A DNA stretch of 64,000 nucleotides from Distichodus sexfasciatus (GCA_032718565.1 JAVGVS010000291.1:403719-467718); one strand, 5' to 3'. Positions 32,548 to 44,999 are shown, counted from the first letter of the stretch. Made by a program: numbers and translations. Notes: generated by a model from the sequence alone, not told the origin.

Positions 32548-32882
32548 TTGTTAGCCGAAACGCTTAATCCCTACCAGGGTCGTGGTGGCGACCGGAACCT
32601 ATCCCGGGAACTAAAGGTGCAAGATGGTGACCAACCCTGGGCAGGCGCCAAAAAACAGCAGGGCACACACACTCACATAATCACACTCTCACACACACCT
32701 TACGGGTCCAATTTTAGAGGATTGTGGATTGGAATCCGGAGCACCTGAAGAAAACCTATGTGAACACATGGAGAGCATACAAACTCCACACAGAAAGGCC
32801 CTACGGCTGACCCCGGGATCAAACCCAGGACCTTCTCCCTGTGAGGCGGCAGCGCTAACCACTGCACCATCGTGCCAACCTC
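32548..32882 (+). repeat. tRNA-related dispersed repeat, near full length
   Basis: 'cgcttaatccctaccagggt', 'cctgggcaggcgcc', CA run, 'actccacacagaaaggccc', 'aggaccttctccctgtgagg', 'gctaaccactgcaccatcgt'. A second copy is at 55790-56097. On the minus strand it begins with a tRNA-like head. Confidence 0.65.
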
Positions 32883-33470
32883 ATTCCGAACATGTCCAAA
32901 CATATGTGTAACTATTATTCCTCAAGACTACTTAAAAAAATACTTTAAATCTAGTTTATTAGAAGCAAAATATTATGAAATGAGGTGTAACTCAAGACTT
33001 TATAATATAAGTGCTATATGATTTAAAATACCTTGGATGAACTAAGAACGATGTGGGGAAAGTGAGTGAGAGAGTGAGTGAGTGAATGAGACAGTGCAGA
33101 CAGACAGACAGTTGGTCTTCCAATAAGCAAAGTCCTCTAAATCTCCCAGAATCCCTCCAAATGTCCAACACAAACAATCAGTAAGTGTCTTATATAAGCA
33201 CATGGTGGTAGAAAATGATTTGTAATCTGTTTTCTGAGTAGCATTGTTTTTTTGGAAAATCGGACTTGTACAAGACAGACTTTTTTTACTACGTTTTTAG
33301 AAATTTACATTGTTAGCAAAATTTATACCAACCAACAATTATTTTTAACTCCTATTAACTTTGCACAAAACTCTAGCCTTAACTATTTAGTAGAATTTTA
33401 GAATTCCTACTTCTTGCATAGAATTATTCTGATTGCATACATTCTTCGATTAATTCAACACACGTGTAAC

Positions 33471-34445
33471 TTAAAGATCCCATATTATGAAAAACCTTTT
33501 CTGTTCTTTGGACATCCATTTGGGTCTGTACTGCCTCTGCACTCACTGTAAGTGATTATAAAAATGGTGAATTGCGTTAGTATTAATTTACGATTAATTT
33601 CTACCCACCAGGTAGGACGGCTAGCGTTCCTGATCCGCCATGTTTTCTTGGAAGCACTAGTGTAGGAATCGCAAGGAAGAAGTCTACTGACGGACACTTA
33701 CAGTGTTGTGTTATTGGCTGCAAAGACCATAAATCTTTGTTTTCTCTCCATTGTAAAGATAATCTTATTGGCTAACCTACCGATCTCAAAAGAACACGTT
33801 GCAATGTTGACATGTGCTAACAATTTCAAGGATTACTACTTCGTCAACTTTGGTCAGTACAAACTAGGATTAGCCACCAAACTTTGTCTCAATGCAGGGG
33901 CACTTCCAACTGTCCGTGCAAACCTGCAGATGGGGGGGATGTAAGTACTTAAAAATAATGACCTATGGGTTTCTTCTGCAGTTTAGCATGAACTAACAAA
34001 ACATCCTGTGGCGCTTTAGATATTTAGCAGGAGCGAACACTTACAGATAACGTTAGTTAGGACAGTGTCCACCACCGTGTTGCAAACCTAGCCGAGCCGT
34101 CCCCACACATAGAAATTTATACAAACAATGATGTTTCCTAAACTGAACTACGGCTGTATGGATGGTCTGATAGCAGCAGTCGTGTGGTTTGTTTTCACGT
34201 GAGGTGAACTCTCGCCGTGCTGTTTACACCCCAGTTCCGGAGTGGGACGTGTGTGGGCAGCGGCGGCTCATTTACATTTAGGAATACTAACGGGAAACAG
34301 CCTGTTCTGAAAGGGACTGAAATAGAGGAGTAAAAAGCAGGTGAAAATGCCTAATCTGAGAGGTAAACTACTTCAGAGACATGTTTAGTGGCGTTCATAG
34401 ACCTATTTTAACTTGTTGAAGAAATGTATAATATGGGACCTTTAA
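33471..34445 (+). mobile_element. THAP-containing TTAA-flanked DNA transposon (Kolobok-like), defective copy 1
   Basis: Both ends have TTAA followed by inverted AGRTCCCATATTAT (33475 on; reverse at the right end), so it is a complete element with a TTAA target duplication. Inside, CCVIGCKDHKSLFSL (from 33699) and CANNFKDYYFVNFGQYKLG (33813 on) then NAGALPTVR resemble the two halves of a C2CH THAP zinc finger, now in different frames. THAP plus TTAA plus AGG-type ends points to Kolobok; piggyBac shares only the TTAA. Compared with copy 2 it lacks about 115 bp in the middle. No transposase catalytic domain remains. Confidence 0.65.
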
Positions 34446-35379
34446 TGACTGTGTTTACTGTGCAAATTTTTCAACATTAAACCATGTCGTTAAACTAATA
34501 CCATGGTTGGAGAGAAGCAGTATTGATTTTAGTAGCTAAGAATTGAACTCTCTCCCCGGGTGCTGTCTCTGTCCCATGAACACACACACTTACACACACA
34601 CACTCACAAAAACTGGTCATTGTGCTTATTTCCGGTGTGTGAGTAACCCGTGGTGTCCCAGGTGTTGTTGTGCGTTTAGGACAGAGCGTGATGATAATAT
34701 GATTTATAATTAAACAGCAGCTCGTCTGATCCTAATGAACTCATCTATTATCAGCAGGAACATTAGCTTGGGAAAAACATCAGATATCTAGTTCTGAAAC
34801 CTCTCACTTAGGAACTACAGTATGAGGTACACTGTCACACACACACACACACACAAACCCATGACGTCATACTGAAGCACAGTTCCAATCAGCTCTAAAA
34901 CATCAGGTAAACATTGATGCGCCCATTGAGTTTAAGCGTGACAAGAGCCTCCTGAGAAAAATCTCATTTGCCAAAATTGCTCGCTCACGTAAGCAAGTCT
35001 CGAATAACAATATAAATGGTTTAAACCACCCGTGAACATAAACTGTGACAGAGATATCATGTACCTCAGACAATTAAGAGCCGGCTGTTGTTACACCCTG
35101 GCTGGAGCTTGAACTCTCATGGAACGTGGTTCACCAGAAACATCAAATCTACATAATAAGAAAATTACGTTCTCCCACCACAAGATAAGAAAATGACGTG
35201 CCTGGATCTGAAACCAATAAAAATAACAGTAAGGTGCCTTTGAGGTGGCACTGAGCACTTCTGCTAAAGTCCACACTAGTCGACTGTCAAGATCGGGTAA
35301 ATGGCATATGGGAGAAAACAGAAAAAGGTGGCGCCTCATGTGGCAAAAATAGGGAACAGCAACCTTAATGCAACCATCT

Positions 35380-35770
35380 GCACATGAGTACCTCAGTGGT
35401 ACCTTTAAGCTAGAGCAACGTCCATTTCCTAACTACAGGGACAGTCCCCCATGAGCATCTTGGGGTTAAGGGCCTTTCTCAGTGAGTGAGTGAGTGAGTG
35501 ACATGGGGAATTGCTGGGGGAGCAGTGCTTGAGAACGGTACCTCAGTGGTGTCTTTACTGGTCCTGGGATTCGAAACGGTGACCTTCCAATCACAGGGCA
35601 AATGCCCTAACCGTTCGGCTGCCAACAGCCAACAGGTGATAGTGTTGGATTCAAACACTTGAGCTCTTGGTCCAGAAGTGAGCATCCTAACCACTAGACC
35701 ACCTCCAGCCCAATACCTCATGAGTACTGTGTAAATGCCAAATTTGCTCAGGGTATTGGGTTGAGGAACG
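35380..35770. repeat. Cluster of SINE fragments
   Basis: Two plus-strand family A pieces (about 35380-35425 and 35500-35630) are followed by an inverted V-SINE-like piece (35641-35720, with 'ggattcaaacacttgagctc' and 'cctaaccactagaccacc'). Between them lies GTGA-type microsatellite. Confidence 0.55.
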
Positions 35771-36084
35771 CTGAGAAACTTGTGTAGATGGTGAATGAAT
35801 CTCATTTATATAATGTGTGGATCTGAAGTGTAAGATCGTGCGCACGCGTTGCTTTATTTTTAAAAATAACAAAAGCGATTCTTCCATTCATGGAGCAGTC
35901 TCAGGCAGTGTGTGAATGTGTATGTGATGCTAAATGCGGAAATGATTCAGTATAGATTCATCCCCTCAGCTCCCAGCTCCAACCCCCAAAAACAGGCACC
36001 GGAGCCAAACAGAGGGAAGTGGGAGACGCTGCAGCAGAAGAGTAAAATTAGACACTTTCTTTATGCTCACTTCCTCTCCACTGC

Positions 36085-36622
36085 TTCTAGACGAGATGGG
36101 GGAGAGAAAGAGAGAGAGATGGGGAAAGACAGGGATATGTAGGGATGGAGATTGAAAGACAGAAAGAGTGAGGTGAAGAGAGAGAGAGAGAGAGAGAGAC
36201 AGAGATGGGAAGGGAGAAAGATGGGGAGAGAAGAAGAGGAAGAGAGACTGAAAGAGGAGAGATGGGGAAAGAGAGAGAGAAAGAGAAAGAAAGATTGGGA
36301 GAGAGATAGAGAGAGAGGGAGGGAGATAGAGAGAGCGAATAAGAGACAGATTGGGAAAGAATGAGAGAAGAGAGATGGGGGACGAAAGAGCAGAAGAAAG
36401 ACAGACAGAAAGTGAAAGAGAGACAGATGGCAAGAGAGAGAAAACGAGAGGAAAAGAGAGTGAAAGAGAAAGTGTGCAAGAGAGAAAGTGAGAGGAAAAG
36501 AAAGAAATATAGAGGGAGTGATGAGGAGAGATATGGTGAAAGAGAGAAAGAGGGGAGACGAGAAAGCATGAAAGAGAAAGTGAGAGGAAAAGTGAGACAT
36601 GGAAAGAGAGGGGGCAAAAGCA

Positions 36623-36681
<59 letters not shown>

Positions 36682-36993
36682 GAGAGAGAGATTGGAAGAG
36701 AATGAGGTAAGAGAGATGGGAGGGAGAGAGAGCAGGAGAAAGAACGACAAAATGAAACAGAGAGAGATGGCGAAAGAAAATGAGAGGAAAAGTGAGAGAT
36801 GGAAAGAGAGGGGAAAAGAGAGTGGGAGAGAGAGTGAAAGAGAGAGAGATGGCAAGAGATAAAGATGGGGAGAGAGAGAATGTGAGAAGAGAGAAGGGTA
36901 GAGAGATAGGGAAAGAGAGAGCAGGAGACAGAAAGACAGAGTGAAAGAGAGAGTGACTGGAGAAAAAGAGCGAGATAGAGTAAAAGAAAACGT

Positions 36994-37042
<49 letters not shown>

Positions 37043-37132
37043 AGAAGGCAAGAGAAAGAAAGACAGAAAGTGAAAAAGAGAAGGAGGGAAAAAGAGAGAG
37101 AGAAAAAGTGTGAAAGAGAGAGAGAGAGATGG
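36085..37132 (+). repeat. 1-kb GA-rich purine tract
   Basis: More than a kilobase almost without pyrimidines on the plus strand, made of (GA)n blocks broken by 'gatgggga', 'gaaagtgagagg' and similar. It creates several long artefactual frames on both strands (Ser/Leu-Phe-rich on minus, Arg/Glu/Lys-rich on plus). Confidence 0.9.
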
Positions 37133-37705
37133 TATATATCACTTCTGCAAAGTTTATTCATTATATACACACAAAATCTGTGCATGCACATTAACTCTCT
37201 CTCACACACACACACACACACACATACACAGCACACATACATACTGCTGCATGTTTCTACATACAGTAACCATCTTTCTCACAAATACACACACACACAA
37301 ACACATGCATACATACATACTGCTGCATGCACATTCTTACAGCCCCCGTCTCTCTCGCCATCTCTCTTTATGTCTCACACACACACATGCACACACACAG
37401 TCATAGCCCCATACAGTCGTGTGCATTCATACATGTGTACAAATTGAAACACACAGACGCACAAACAAAAGGAGAGGAGAGGAATGGAAAGAACGAGAGA
37501 GAGAGAGAGAGAGGGAGAGAGACACACAGGGAGGGAGAGTGAGAGAGAGAGTGTTGTGCTCGCTCTGTGCTAGTGGAGCAGACCGAGTGCTGGAGTAAAC
37601 GGACTTCCTGACAGTCCATATATGGGCAAAGCAGCAGAGATGAGGTGTGCAAAGATGAGTCAGCGCTGCTCTCCCCCACACACACTCACCTTACATCTGC
37701 CTCTT

Positions 37706-37707
<2 letters not shown>

Positions 37708-37746
<39 letters not shown>
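37708..37746. repeat. (GT)n microsatellite
   Basis: Nineteen or so uninterrupted GT units. Confidence 0.9.
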
Positions 37747-38349
37747 AAAACCTTAGAGAAGAGGAGAGATGACAGAGAGAGAAGTAGGCAATGATGAATA
37801 GAACTGCGCCATAAAGAAAAGAAAGACGGCTGTGTTCGATGGTCAGTGCTGCTGTCGAGTTGTTAACCCAGCAGGCGGACATTGGTCAGTATGCAGGTCA
37901 CACATGCACACAGAAGATTGAGTTTCGGAGCAATATTGACTCGCCTTTGTGCACCTTGTCTCTGCAAGATATGAAAGATGTATGCAGTGTGAAACAAGAC
38001 TGACCCTGGTTCAGCTCTTACGTTGGTAATGCATTATGAATGCAGCTCAGGCAGCACGGTCACTGCAGCTGTTGGCTCAGGCTTAATGGGCTGTGTGTAT
38101 GTATGTGTGTGTGTGAGGGTCTGTGAGGGTGAATTTGTGCGTATGTCTTGCAAAGCGGAAGCAAGTCCAATTTGAGTTGCTCTCGGTATTTGTATGTGTG
38201 TGTGCAGCAGCAATGCCTTTATCTGCGTCAAAGGCCACAAGAATCGGTCTAGAATGTGCAGAGAGAGAGAGAGAGAACTTTTTATTTCATTTTAAATATT
38301 ATTTTCCATATTACACACCTCTGCCTGTCGTTTCATGACATTCTTTATG

Positions 38350-38545
38350 CATTTGAAAGTGGAAGTGAATGATTATATGACCCCTCCTTGAAGGACCAGT
38401 GGGCAGTTTTTGGCAACACCCAGGGAAGCAGTGCATGGGGACGGTCTCTTGCTCATGAGTACCTCAGTGGTACCTTTACTGGTCTGGGATTCCAACTGGC
38501 GACCTTCTGATCATGGGGCGAATGTTTCACTATCAACTGCCCCCA
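38350..38545 (+). repeat. SINE family A
   Basis: 'gaccagtgggcagtttttgg', 'gctcatgagtacctcagtgg', 'tctgggattccaactggcga', 'ttatgctatcaactg' order. Confidence 0.6.
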
Positions 38546-38673
38546 TGCATTTATGCTATCAACTCATTGTCCTGATCCCTGTCAGACGTTTTTTGCAGTC
38601 CTTAGATTCTCGTCTGATGTGTAAGAGATGACATGGAGATTCATTTTTGTTCCATGCAGTGAAGTAAAAGGCT

Positions 38674-38893
38674 ATTTGTCAATGTGAACACACCACACCA
38701 CAGCACTCAGTGCACCACGACAAAATGTGACCTCTGCATTTGACCCATCCCTGAAGGAGCAGTGGGCAGCACCCAGTGAGTAGCTCAGGACAGCTCATGA
38801 GTACCTCAGTGGTAACTTTACCGGTTCTGGATTCGAACTTGCGACCTTCCGATCAAGGGGCGAACACCATACCGTTACACCACCAACTTTGTG
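38674..38893 (+). repeat. SINE family A, near full length
   Basis: 'gtcaatgtgaacacaccaca', 'gcatttgacccatccctgaa', 'cgtgatcaagg...ccgttacaccaccaac'. Lies 130 bp after another direct copy. Confidence 0.65.
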
Positions 38894-39056
38894 GTGGCAT
38901 TCCCCATGGCTCGGTGCTTGGTCTGTTCCCGATTTTCTCACAGTTTCTTTCCACCTCTCCCAATAATGTACGGTTTAACACTTTTTTCCATGTTCGGCAA
39001 AGACCCAGATCACTAAACATTTACATTGATGTCATTTATCACACGCTCCTATCCAG

Positions 39057-39125
39057 GGCTGCGTTTCCCAAAAGCATTATTGCTAACAGTTGCTTTTGTA
39101 CACTATGTTAGTTGCTAACGTAATT
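39057..39125. mobile_element. Partial GGGTG-family miniature element
   Basis: 'gggctgcgtttcccaaaagca...tatgttagttgctaacg' matches one half of the element at 62225-62353. Confidence 0.5.
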
Positions 39126-39394
39126 ATGTTACATATTGTTCTTCATTTTTTCTTCTTCTTTTTCTTCTTCCTCTTCTTATTCCACCCACTTTTTGGTGTT
39201 GCTACTCCTCCTACAGTTTTTGCGCTAGACACGCTGTTCAAACTCTAAAATGTGCAGGCTAGAGTGGTGTATGTTGTATCATTATTTCGTTATCCATCCA
39301 CATTTGGTGCCACTACTCCTCCTACATTTTTGCGCTAGAAACATCATTTCAACTCTAAATGTGTGGACTATAGCAGTGTAGTGTGCTTTCAGAT

Positions 39395-40535
39395 GTAGCC
39401 GATCCGATATGTGGATCGGTATCAGTCCGATAACGGGCTCAAACGGCTGGAACGGGTACCGGTGGCCTTGGGCCGTTCTATGGAGCCGATCTGTAAATGT
39501 GTGCATGCTCAATTCGTTATGCATGGGAAGTGGCACTGCGGTAAAGTAGAGCTGAAATGATTTTTCCAACAACTTGAATAATTCTTTTACATAAAATGGT
39601 CGAGGAAACTTTTCTAGAATCGAAACTTTGTTTAATTCATTTTACTCGCTAGAGCAGCTCCACTTGCATTTCACACGGATGCTTAATAGTGGCACACAAT
39701 GTTTTCAGTGGCACGATTAAGACAAGACCTGATCCCTCTGAATGTTAAAGTATTTGTGAGATGTTCCGTGCACTAAAACAGAAGTAAGTTCATAAAAACG
39801 CATAAATGACATTTTTCGCAATGTTAACGCGCGTTGTGTTAATGACCGCACGCATGAGCGCCGTTACTTGCTAAAATGCTCCAGTTTGGTCAAAACGTCC
39901 CCTTTATTACAGACACAAACCATATTATAGCTGATAAATAACCACAACAACCAGCGTTCTACTCACAATTCTGCCGTTTATTTAGATTTTCCCATAGATT
40001 TTCCATCGTTTATTCTGGAACGCGCGCCCCGGAGCCGCGTCACGATGATGCGTCGGGCACGCATTCCAGAATAAACGATGGAAAATTGGAGGATTGTGGG
40101 AAATGTAGTTCTCTGCAAAAGCACCTCATTTTATAAGCCAAATTGGTTCAAAATGACAAACTTCAGTATTTCATTTTCAATTTATCACATTTTTTTCAAT
40201 TTTATAATGTTATAGTATAATCAATAAAAAAGAAGAAATATTTATATGTCTAAACCAACAATTTTTGAGAACAAATAATTTAGCATATACACGTGTGTGT
40301 AAATATTACTGTACATTACTTTAGTTAGGAAAACAGTATTTAAATCAAGCATTTCCTTAAGCATAACATCAATCTCAGTCATGTATTCAGACACTTTTAA
40401 AGCATTATTTTATGTTTAAAAAAAAAGACTGTGTCTGTATCGAATTTGTATCGGTATCAGCAAATATCCAAATTTACAATATCGGTATAGGTATTGGACA
40501 TAAAAAAGTGGTATCGCCCCATCTCTTGTTTTTGA
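39395..40535. mobile_element. Unclassified inverted-end DNA element ('gatccgatatgtggatcggtatc' type)
   Basis: Begins 'tagccgatccgatatgtggat' and ends 'ggtatcgccccatctct'. The interior shares 'tagctgataaataa..acaacaaccagcgttctactcac' with 59640-59720. It contains the hairpin at 39997-40087. No coding potential. Confidence 0.4.
39997..40087. repeat. Near-perfect hairpin, 31-bp arms, 29-nt loop
   Basis: Arm 39997-40027 (gattttccatcgtttattct... ) is the reverse complement of 40057-40087 with two or three mismatches. The loop is GC-rich with several CpGs. It lies within the 39395-40535 element. Confidence 0.75.
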
Positions 40536-40689
40536 TACGAGCACTTGTTTGCAAATTATGTCTATTATGTCTGAAAACGGGCTCAGTATCAGTTTTTAAA
40601 AAATGCATTTCATAATACACTGTGTGCACTGACACTTTTCAGTGGGAACCAGCATTAACATGACCAGGAGTTTGAGCTACAGTAGCTCT

Positions 40690-40925
40690 TCGGGGAAGAT
40701 GGTGGCGTAACGGGTAAGGAGTTCGCCCCGTGATCAGAAAGTCACCGGTTCAAATTCAAGACTGGTAAAGTTACCACTGAGGTACTCATGAGCAAGATAC
40801 CGTCCCCAAGCACTGCTGCCCATATTACCTGCCCACTGCTCCTTCATGGATGGGTCAAATGCAGAGGTCACATTTTGTTGTGGTGCACTGTGTGTTGTAC
40901 TGTGGTGTGTTCACAATGACATTTT
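40690..40925 (-). repeat. SINE family A, inverted, near full length
   Basis: Head 'gatggtggcgtaacgggtaa', 'accggttcaaattc', 'accactgaggtactcatgag', 'tgggtcaaatgcagaggtca', end 'tggtgtgttcacaatgac'. The tRNA-like head with A-box and B-box is clearest here. Confidence 0.7.
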
Positions 40926-41261
40926 TATGCATTTAATTCAAAGGATAAAAAGGTCACTATATTCCACTTACCTGCCAGTAGTCATAATATTATGGCTGAT
41001 AATTTAGCATTTAGCGTTCTAATGGAGATTAGAACGTGTTGAGGATTTATCTCTGTTCAACTCAAACTCAGTGGCGTCCCTCCATTCCTTTTTCTTCACT
41101 CACTGATGCAAAGTTTTCTTTTTTCTCACATCATGTCATGTTTTTATTCAGCTGTCCAGTCTGTGTATCATGCGTCCTGTTTTTGACGCTGACAGGAGCT
41201 CAGCTTAATAGCAGCTCTTGACTTAAATCCATATGTAACAGTCCTGTGGATGCGTTCTCAT

Positions 41262-41335
41262 AGAGGACAACAAAGCACTTCTGAGAGAAGCTCTGGATAA
41301 AAGCATCTGCTAAATGACATACAAGTAAATGCAGA
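41262..41335 (+). repeat. V-SINE-like 3' tail fragment
   Basis: 'agaagctctggataaaagca' followed by 'tctgctaaatgaca' is the SINE 3' end without its head. Confidence 0.55.
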
Positions 41336-42966
41336 TGTAAATGAATTGACAGAAAACAGCGGGCTGGCCCAGCAGCTGAGCTCTGAATTATGCTCAGCGG
41401 CATCTACGACAATTTAGCCAATTTCTCCACCGCACTTCAATCGCAAGGTGCATTAAAACCCAGCACTTTCCCTGCAATCGATTTGCAAGGTGGTAGAGAA
41501 ATTATATGTATTGTTAAATGACGAGAGCAGGGTAATTTGGACAACTACGTGTAAAAATGAACAGCAAGAAGTGTTGCAGGAGGCGGTCGGGCCACTTTTG
41601 AGCAGCAGTGTTTGAGGTAAGGGTCAGCCAAAATGAAGTACGTGAACACATCAAGTGATTTCAGCATTGAGCCTGCTGTATCCACCTGCTTCCGTATTTA
41701 GAAAATGTGAGTCTTTATCAACAGGTCAATACCTTAAGTCCTTATGGGTAATATTCGATAATAGATTGGTGCCAAAGCTGCAGATGTGAGGAACTGTCAC
41801 CTACAGCAGGTGATGATGACACACACTCTCACACTATTGCAAAACACAGGTGCCTGACTGTAATTCAAAATTAATGTTGCAAGTCAGGATGGTCAGTTTA
41901 AGTTTGTACACCAGTTGGTGAGAGTGACCTGCTGCAGTTGCAGGATTTATTGTTCTTATTCAGAAAAATGTACATTGCCAAATTACGGAAATAGTCTTCC
42001 TAAAGGGGAAAGTGAGTGTTCGTTTCCGGGTTCGATGCCTTGGCAGGATAGTACATCTTCCAGTTGCAACATTCTACAGAACTTAATGATGTTGCAGTCC
42101 TAAAATAAGAGCTTCTGTTGTGTACCTCGGTCCACTAATAACTATGTTTTAGACTTGAACCCTTAACCCTTTGTCCTGTAATTGAGTAATCATGCTAAAA
42201 AGCACATTACTTTGTCACTTTGTTCAGCTGGACAGAACATGTAAACCTGGAGACAGAACTTCACTATTATTATATTTTGTTTTGTAAACTAGTTAAAATG
42301 AGAAAATAGAAACTGACTAAGCACCTCTTGAACAAACATATTGAACAAGCCTTGACGAGGCAGGTTGAAATGAGCTAAATATTCCTTAAATGCTATTTAG
42401 AGAAGATCGCACACCATTAATTCAAGTAAAATCAATTTGAGAAACTAGGGTTTACTGATATCTTTAGAATTTGGCTCAAGGTTGTTGTTATGGCCTGTTT
42501 TGAGTTGGCACACATAACACCACAGAAATGTCCTGATTAGTCATTGGTCAATGACTGTGAAGTAGGGTTCTGCAAATTAAAACTAGAGGGTAAAATCCTT
42601 CACCTCAATCTCTCTCTCTTTTTGTGTTCCTCACTCTCTATGATGTACTCTTTACCAAGAAACAAGAGATCAGCTGCATGAACAAAATAAGTGACCAATT
42701 CAATCAGGATTTCATAAGAGAATGACTGACTCAAGGCTAGTGCAGTTGCGTAAGTGTAAGTCCTGGAAAAACGTCGCACCCAATTATGTGTCTGCCTCAT
42801 TAGGGACTCTGAGTTAAGTGCATTATATGATTCTCTCACTGCGCGTCTATAAGAAAAGCCTTATCCATTATTCCTGACTACGCATTGGCCCAGATGATAA
42901 CATTTCTGTTTTAAAAAAATAATTGCAAAATTCCATTATTAGTGACCATATAAAAAACGTAAGGTA

Positions 42967-43505
42967 CACTGCCCTCCAAAAGTTTGGAAACGCCCCTGGC
43001 AAAGTGAGGTTTTGGACAGTACTGCCATGAATCCTTTTTATTTTGTGATAATGCGGCACTGATAAGGGACAACACAAACTACGAAAACATATTTTATTAC
43101 ATAAACAGTTTATTTAACAGTTTATACATAGAAAATACTTACATTTTGCATTCATCAAAATATCCACCATTAACAGCTATTACAGCTCTGCATAATCTGG
43201 GCATCCGAGCTGTCAGTTTATTCAAACATTGACTTGATACAGTATATTATTCCAAGCCACCTGAAGGATTGCCCAAAGATGATTCACACTGGTTGGACAC
43301 TTCTTACGGACATCATGGTCCAGTTCCTAGTAGCTCAATTGGGTTGAGGTTGGGTGACTGGGGAGGCCATTCCATGAGAGACATGATGCCAGCTGACTGT
43401 TTCCTCTCCAAATAGGATTGGCACCAAAAAATGATGAGGATTTATGCTGATATCGTCCAAAACCCCACTTTGCCTGGGGCATTTCCAATTTTTTGGAGGG
43501 CAGTG
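42967..43505 (-). mobile_element. Tc1/mariner-like transposon relic with both ends
   Basis: TA-flanked inverted ends starting CACTGCCCTCCAAAA extend about 50 bp (right arm carries CAGGCAAAGTGGGGTTTTGGA in reverse). On the minus strand, 43332-43373 encodes the transposase signature WPPQSPNLNPIEL, followed out of frame by NHLWAILQVAW, as in Tc1 DD34E transposases. Most of the protein is deleted and frames are broken. Confidence 0.8.
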
Positions 43506-44330
43506 TAGGCAAAATCCTTGATTTAAGTTAAGTAGACTTGATAGTACCGGGCTGATTTCTGGTTTGTTTAACATTAAAGTAAATAATGTAGAAATCACAT
43601 AGTTCATAACATATAAAGTTATTAAATATAATACATATTATATTGATTCAAAGGACCATGATTTGATGTCTGTTGAATGTCACAAAGTCTGCTATGATAC
43701 AGTTTTAATTTGATACAATTCAGGAGCGAGCGATCAATATGAGACAATATCATATGCTGATTTAACACAATCACTTCCATTCATATCCAATCACAGCAGG
43801 GACCTATAAAAGTCTTTATTTACATAAAGCGACCACAATATAATTTGAAATTTTCATGGCAGATCTCAACCACAGATTAAATGAATGAACTGTCTTCTCT
43901 TTTAATAAAATAGTCCTATTCAATACAAAGGCAATCCCTCCAGGATTTTTTGAGATTGTTGCGGCCTGAAATGCTGTTTTTAGGCGTTGTGTTGCAATAA
44001 AGTTGCGGGAGCAAGTCAAAGTTTTGGGGAAAAATGTGATTGTGCGTGATGTGATTGTGAAGTGAGTTCGCTGACGTATGGCTCAGAGTTTTGTAGGAAA
44101 TGACAATGATTGGTCAAAAATTGCGGAAAAGTTGTAGTAATTGGTCAAAGTTGCATGATAGTAATGAATTCACAGGGATTGGCTGAATTTGCATTAATAG
44201 TTGCGATCGTAACATTGCGAAATCCTGGAGGGTTTGCAAAGGGTCTTGCTTGCTTGGTAATACAATATGAAGGATGTCTGATTAATGTTTTCATTTTGGA
44301 TCGGTCAGTATGAAAAAGTGAAAGGTTATT

Positions 44331-44560
44331 CAAGATTCAAGATTCAAGATTCTTTATTTGTCACGTGCAAGTTATACAGGTACAACAAGCAGTGAAATGT
44401 ATCCTGATCCGCTCTTTTAACTGTGCAATAGACAAGGAAGATAGAGACGCAATACAAACTTACAAACATAAATACTAACTTAAATACAGAGGCTGGGGTA
44501 ACAGGACAAAAATAAAACTATATATTATACAATAAGGAACATAAAGTTAAATGTGCAAAC
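44331..44560. repeat. Dispersed repeat ('ttcaagattctttatttgtcac' type)
   Basis: Starts with three tandem 'caagatt' units and continues 'tttatttgtcacgtgcaag', then 'cagtgaaatgtatcctgatc'. A related inverted copy ends near 54860 ('atgacaataagataccttga'). Confidence 0.5.
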
Positions 44561-44575
44561 CTGAGAATGTAAAAA

Positions 44576-44780
44576 TTATTATTTGTCATTGTGAACACAC
44601 CACAGCACAATGCGACCTCTAAATTTGATGAGTAAGGTACCATCCCCAAGCACTGCTCCCCAGTTGCTGCCCTTGTCAGCTGCCCACTGCTCCTCATGGA
44701 TGGGTCAAATGCAGAGGTCACATTTCGTGGTGGTGCATTGTGCTGTGTTGTGGTGTGTTCACAATGACAAAATAATCACT
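44576..44780. repeat. Fold-back pair of SINE family A ends
   Basis: 'ttgtcattgtgaacacacca' at the left and its reverse complement 'tggtgtgttcacaatgacaa' at the right bracket an inverted SINE body, so both outer ends are the same SINE terminus. Confidence 0.65.
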
Positions 44781-44999
44781 CACTAACATGCCATCAATTG
44801 CCCTTTAACACGTTACTACATCCACAACATGTTTTACATGAGAATATATTTTTTATGTATTCTACAGTTATCTAATGACATCTGCTATTAACTTGCTGAT
44901 ATATCAGGTTGTCTACTGATTATGCCAGGAAATTTGATTTGAATCATTTATTAAGTTCCATTTTACTGTTGAAAAGCATCAACCGAGCAATAACCAATT

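Larger units (their letters stand above)
23600..33470. other. Gene-free upstream region, part 1
   Basis: Outside the repeats listed separately I see no coding signal. It includes a (TTA)n run at 24262-24312, a (CT)n run at 25740-25782, CA repeats at 27045-27070 and 29282-29310, and AT-rich unique sequence. Confidence 0.6.

Noticed and set aside
35966..37242. Open frames of 351-391 codons on the minus strand
   Set aside because: They are the Ser/Leu/Phe translation of the GA-rich tract in all three frames; composition explains them fully.
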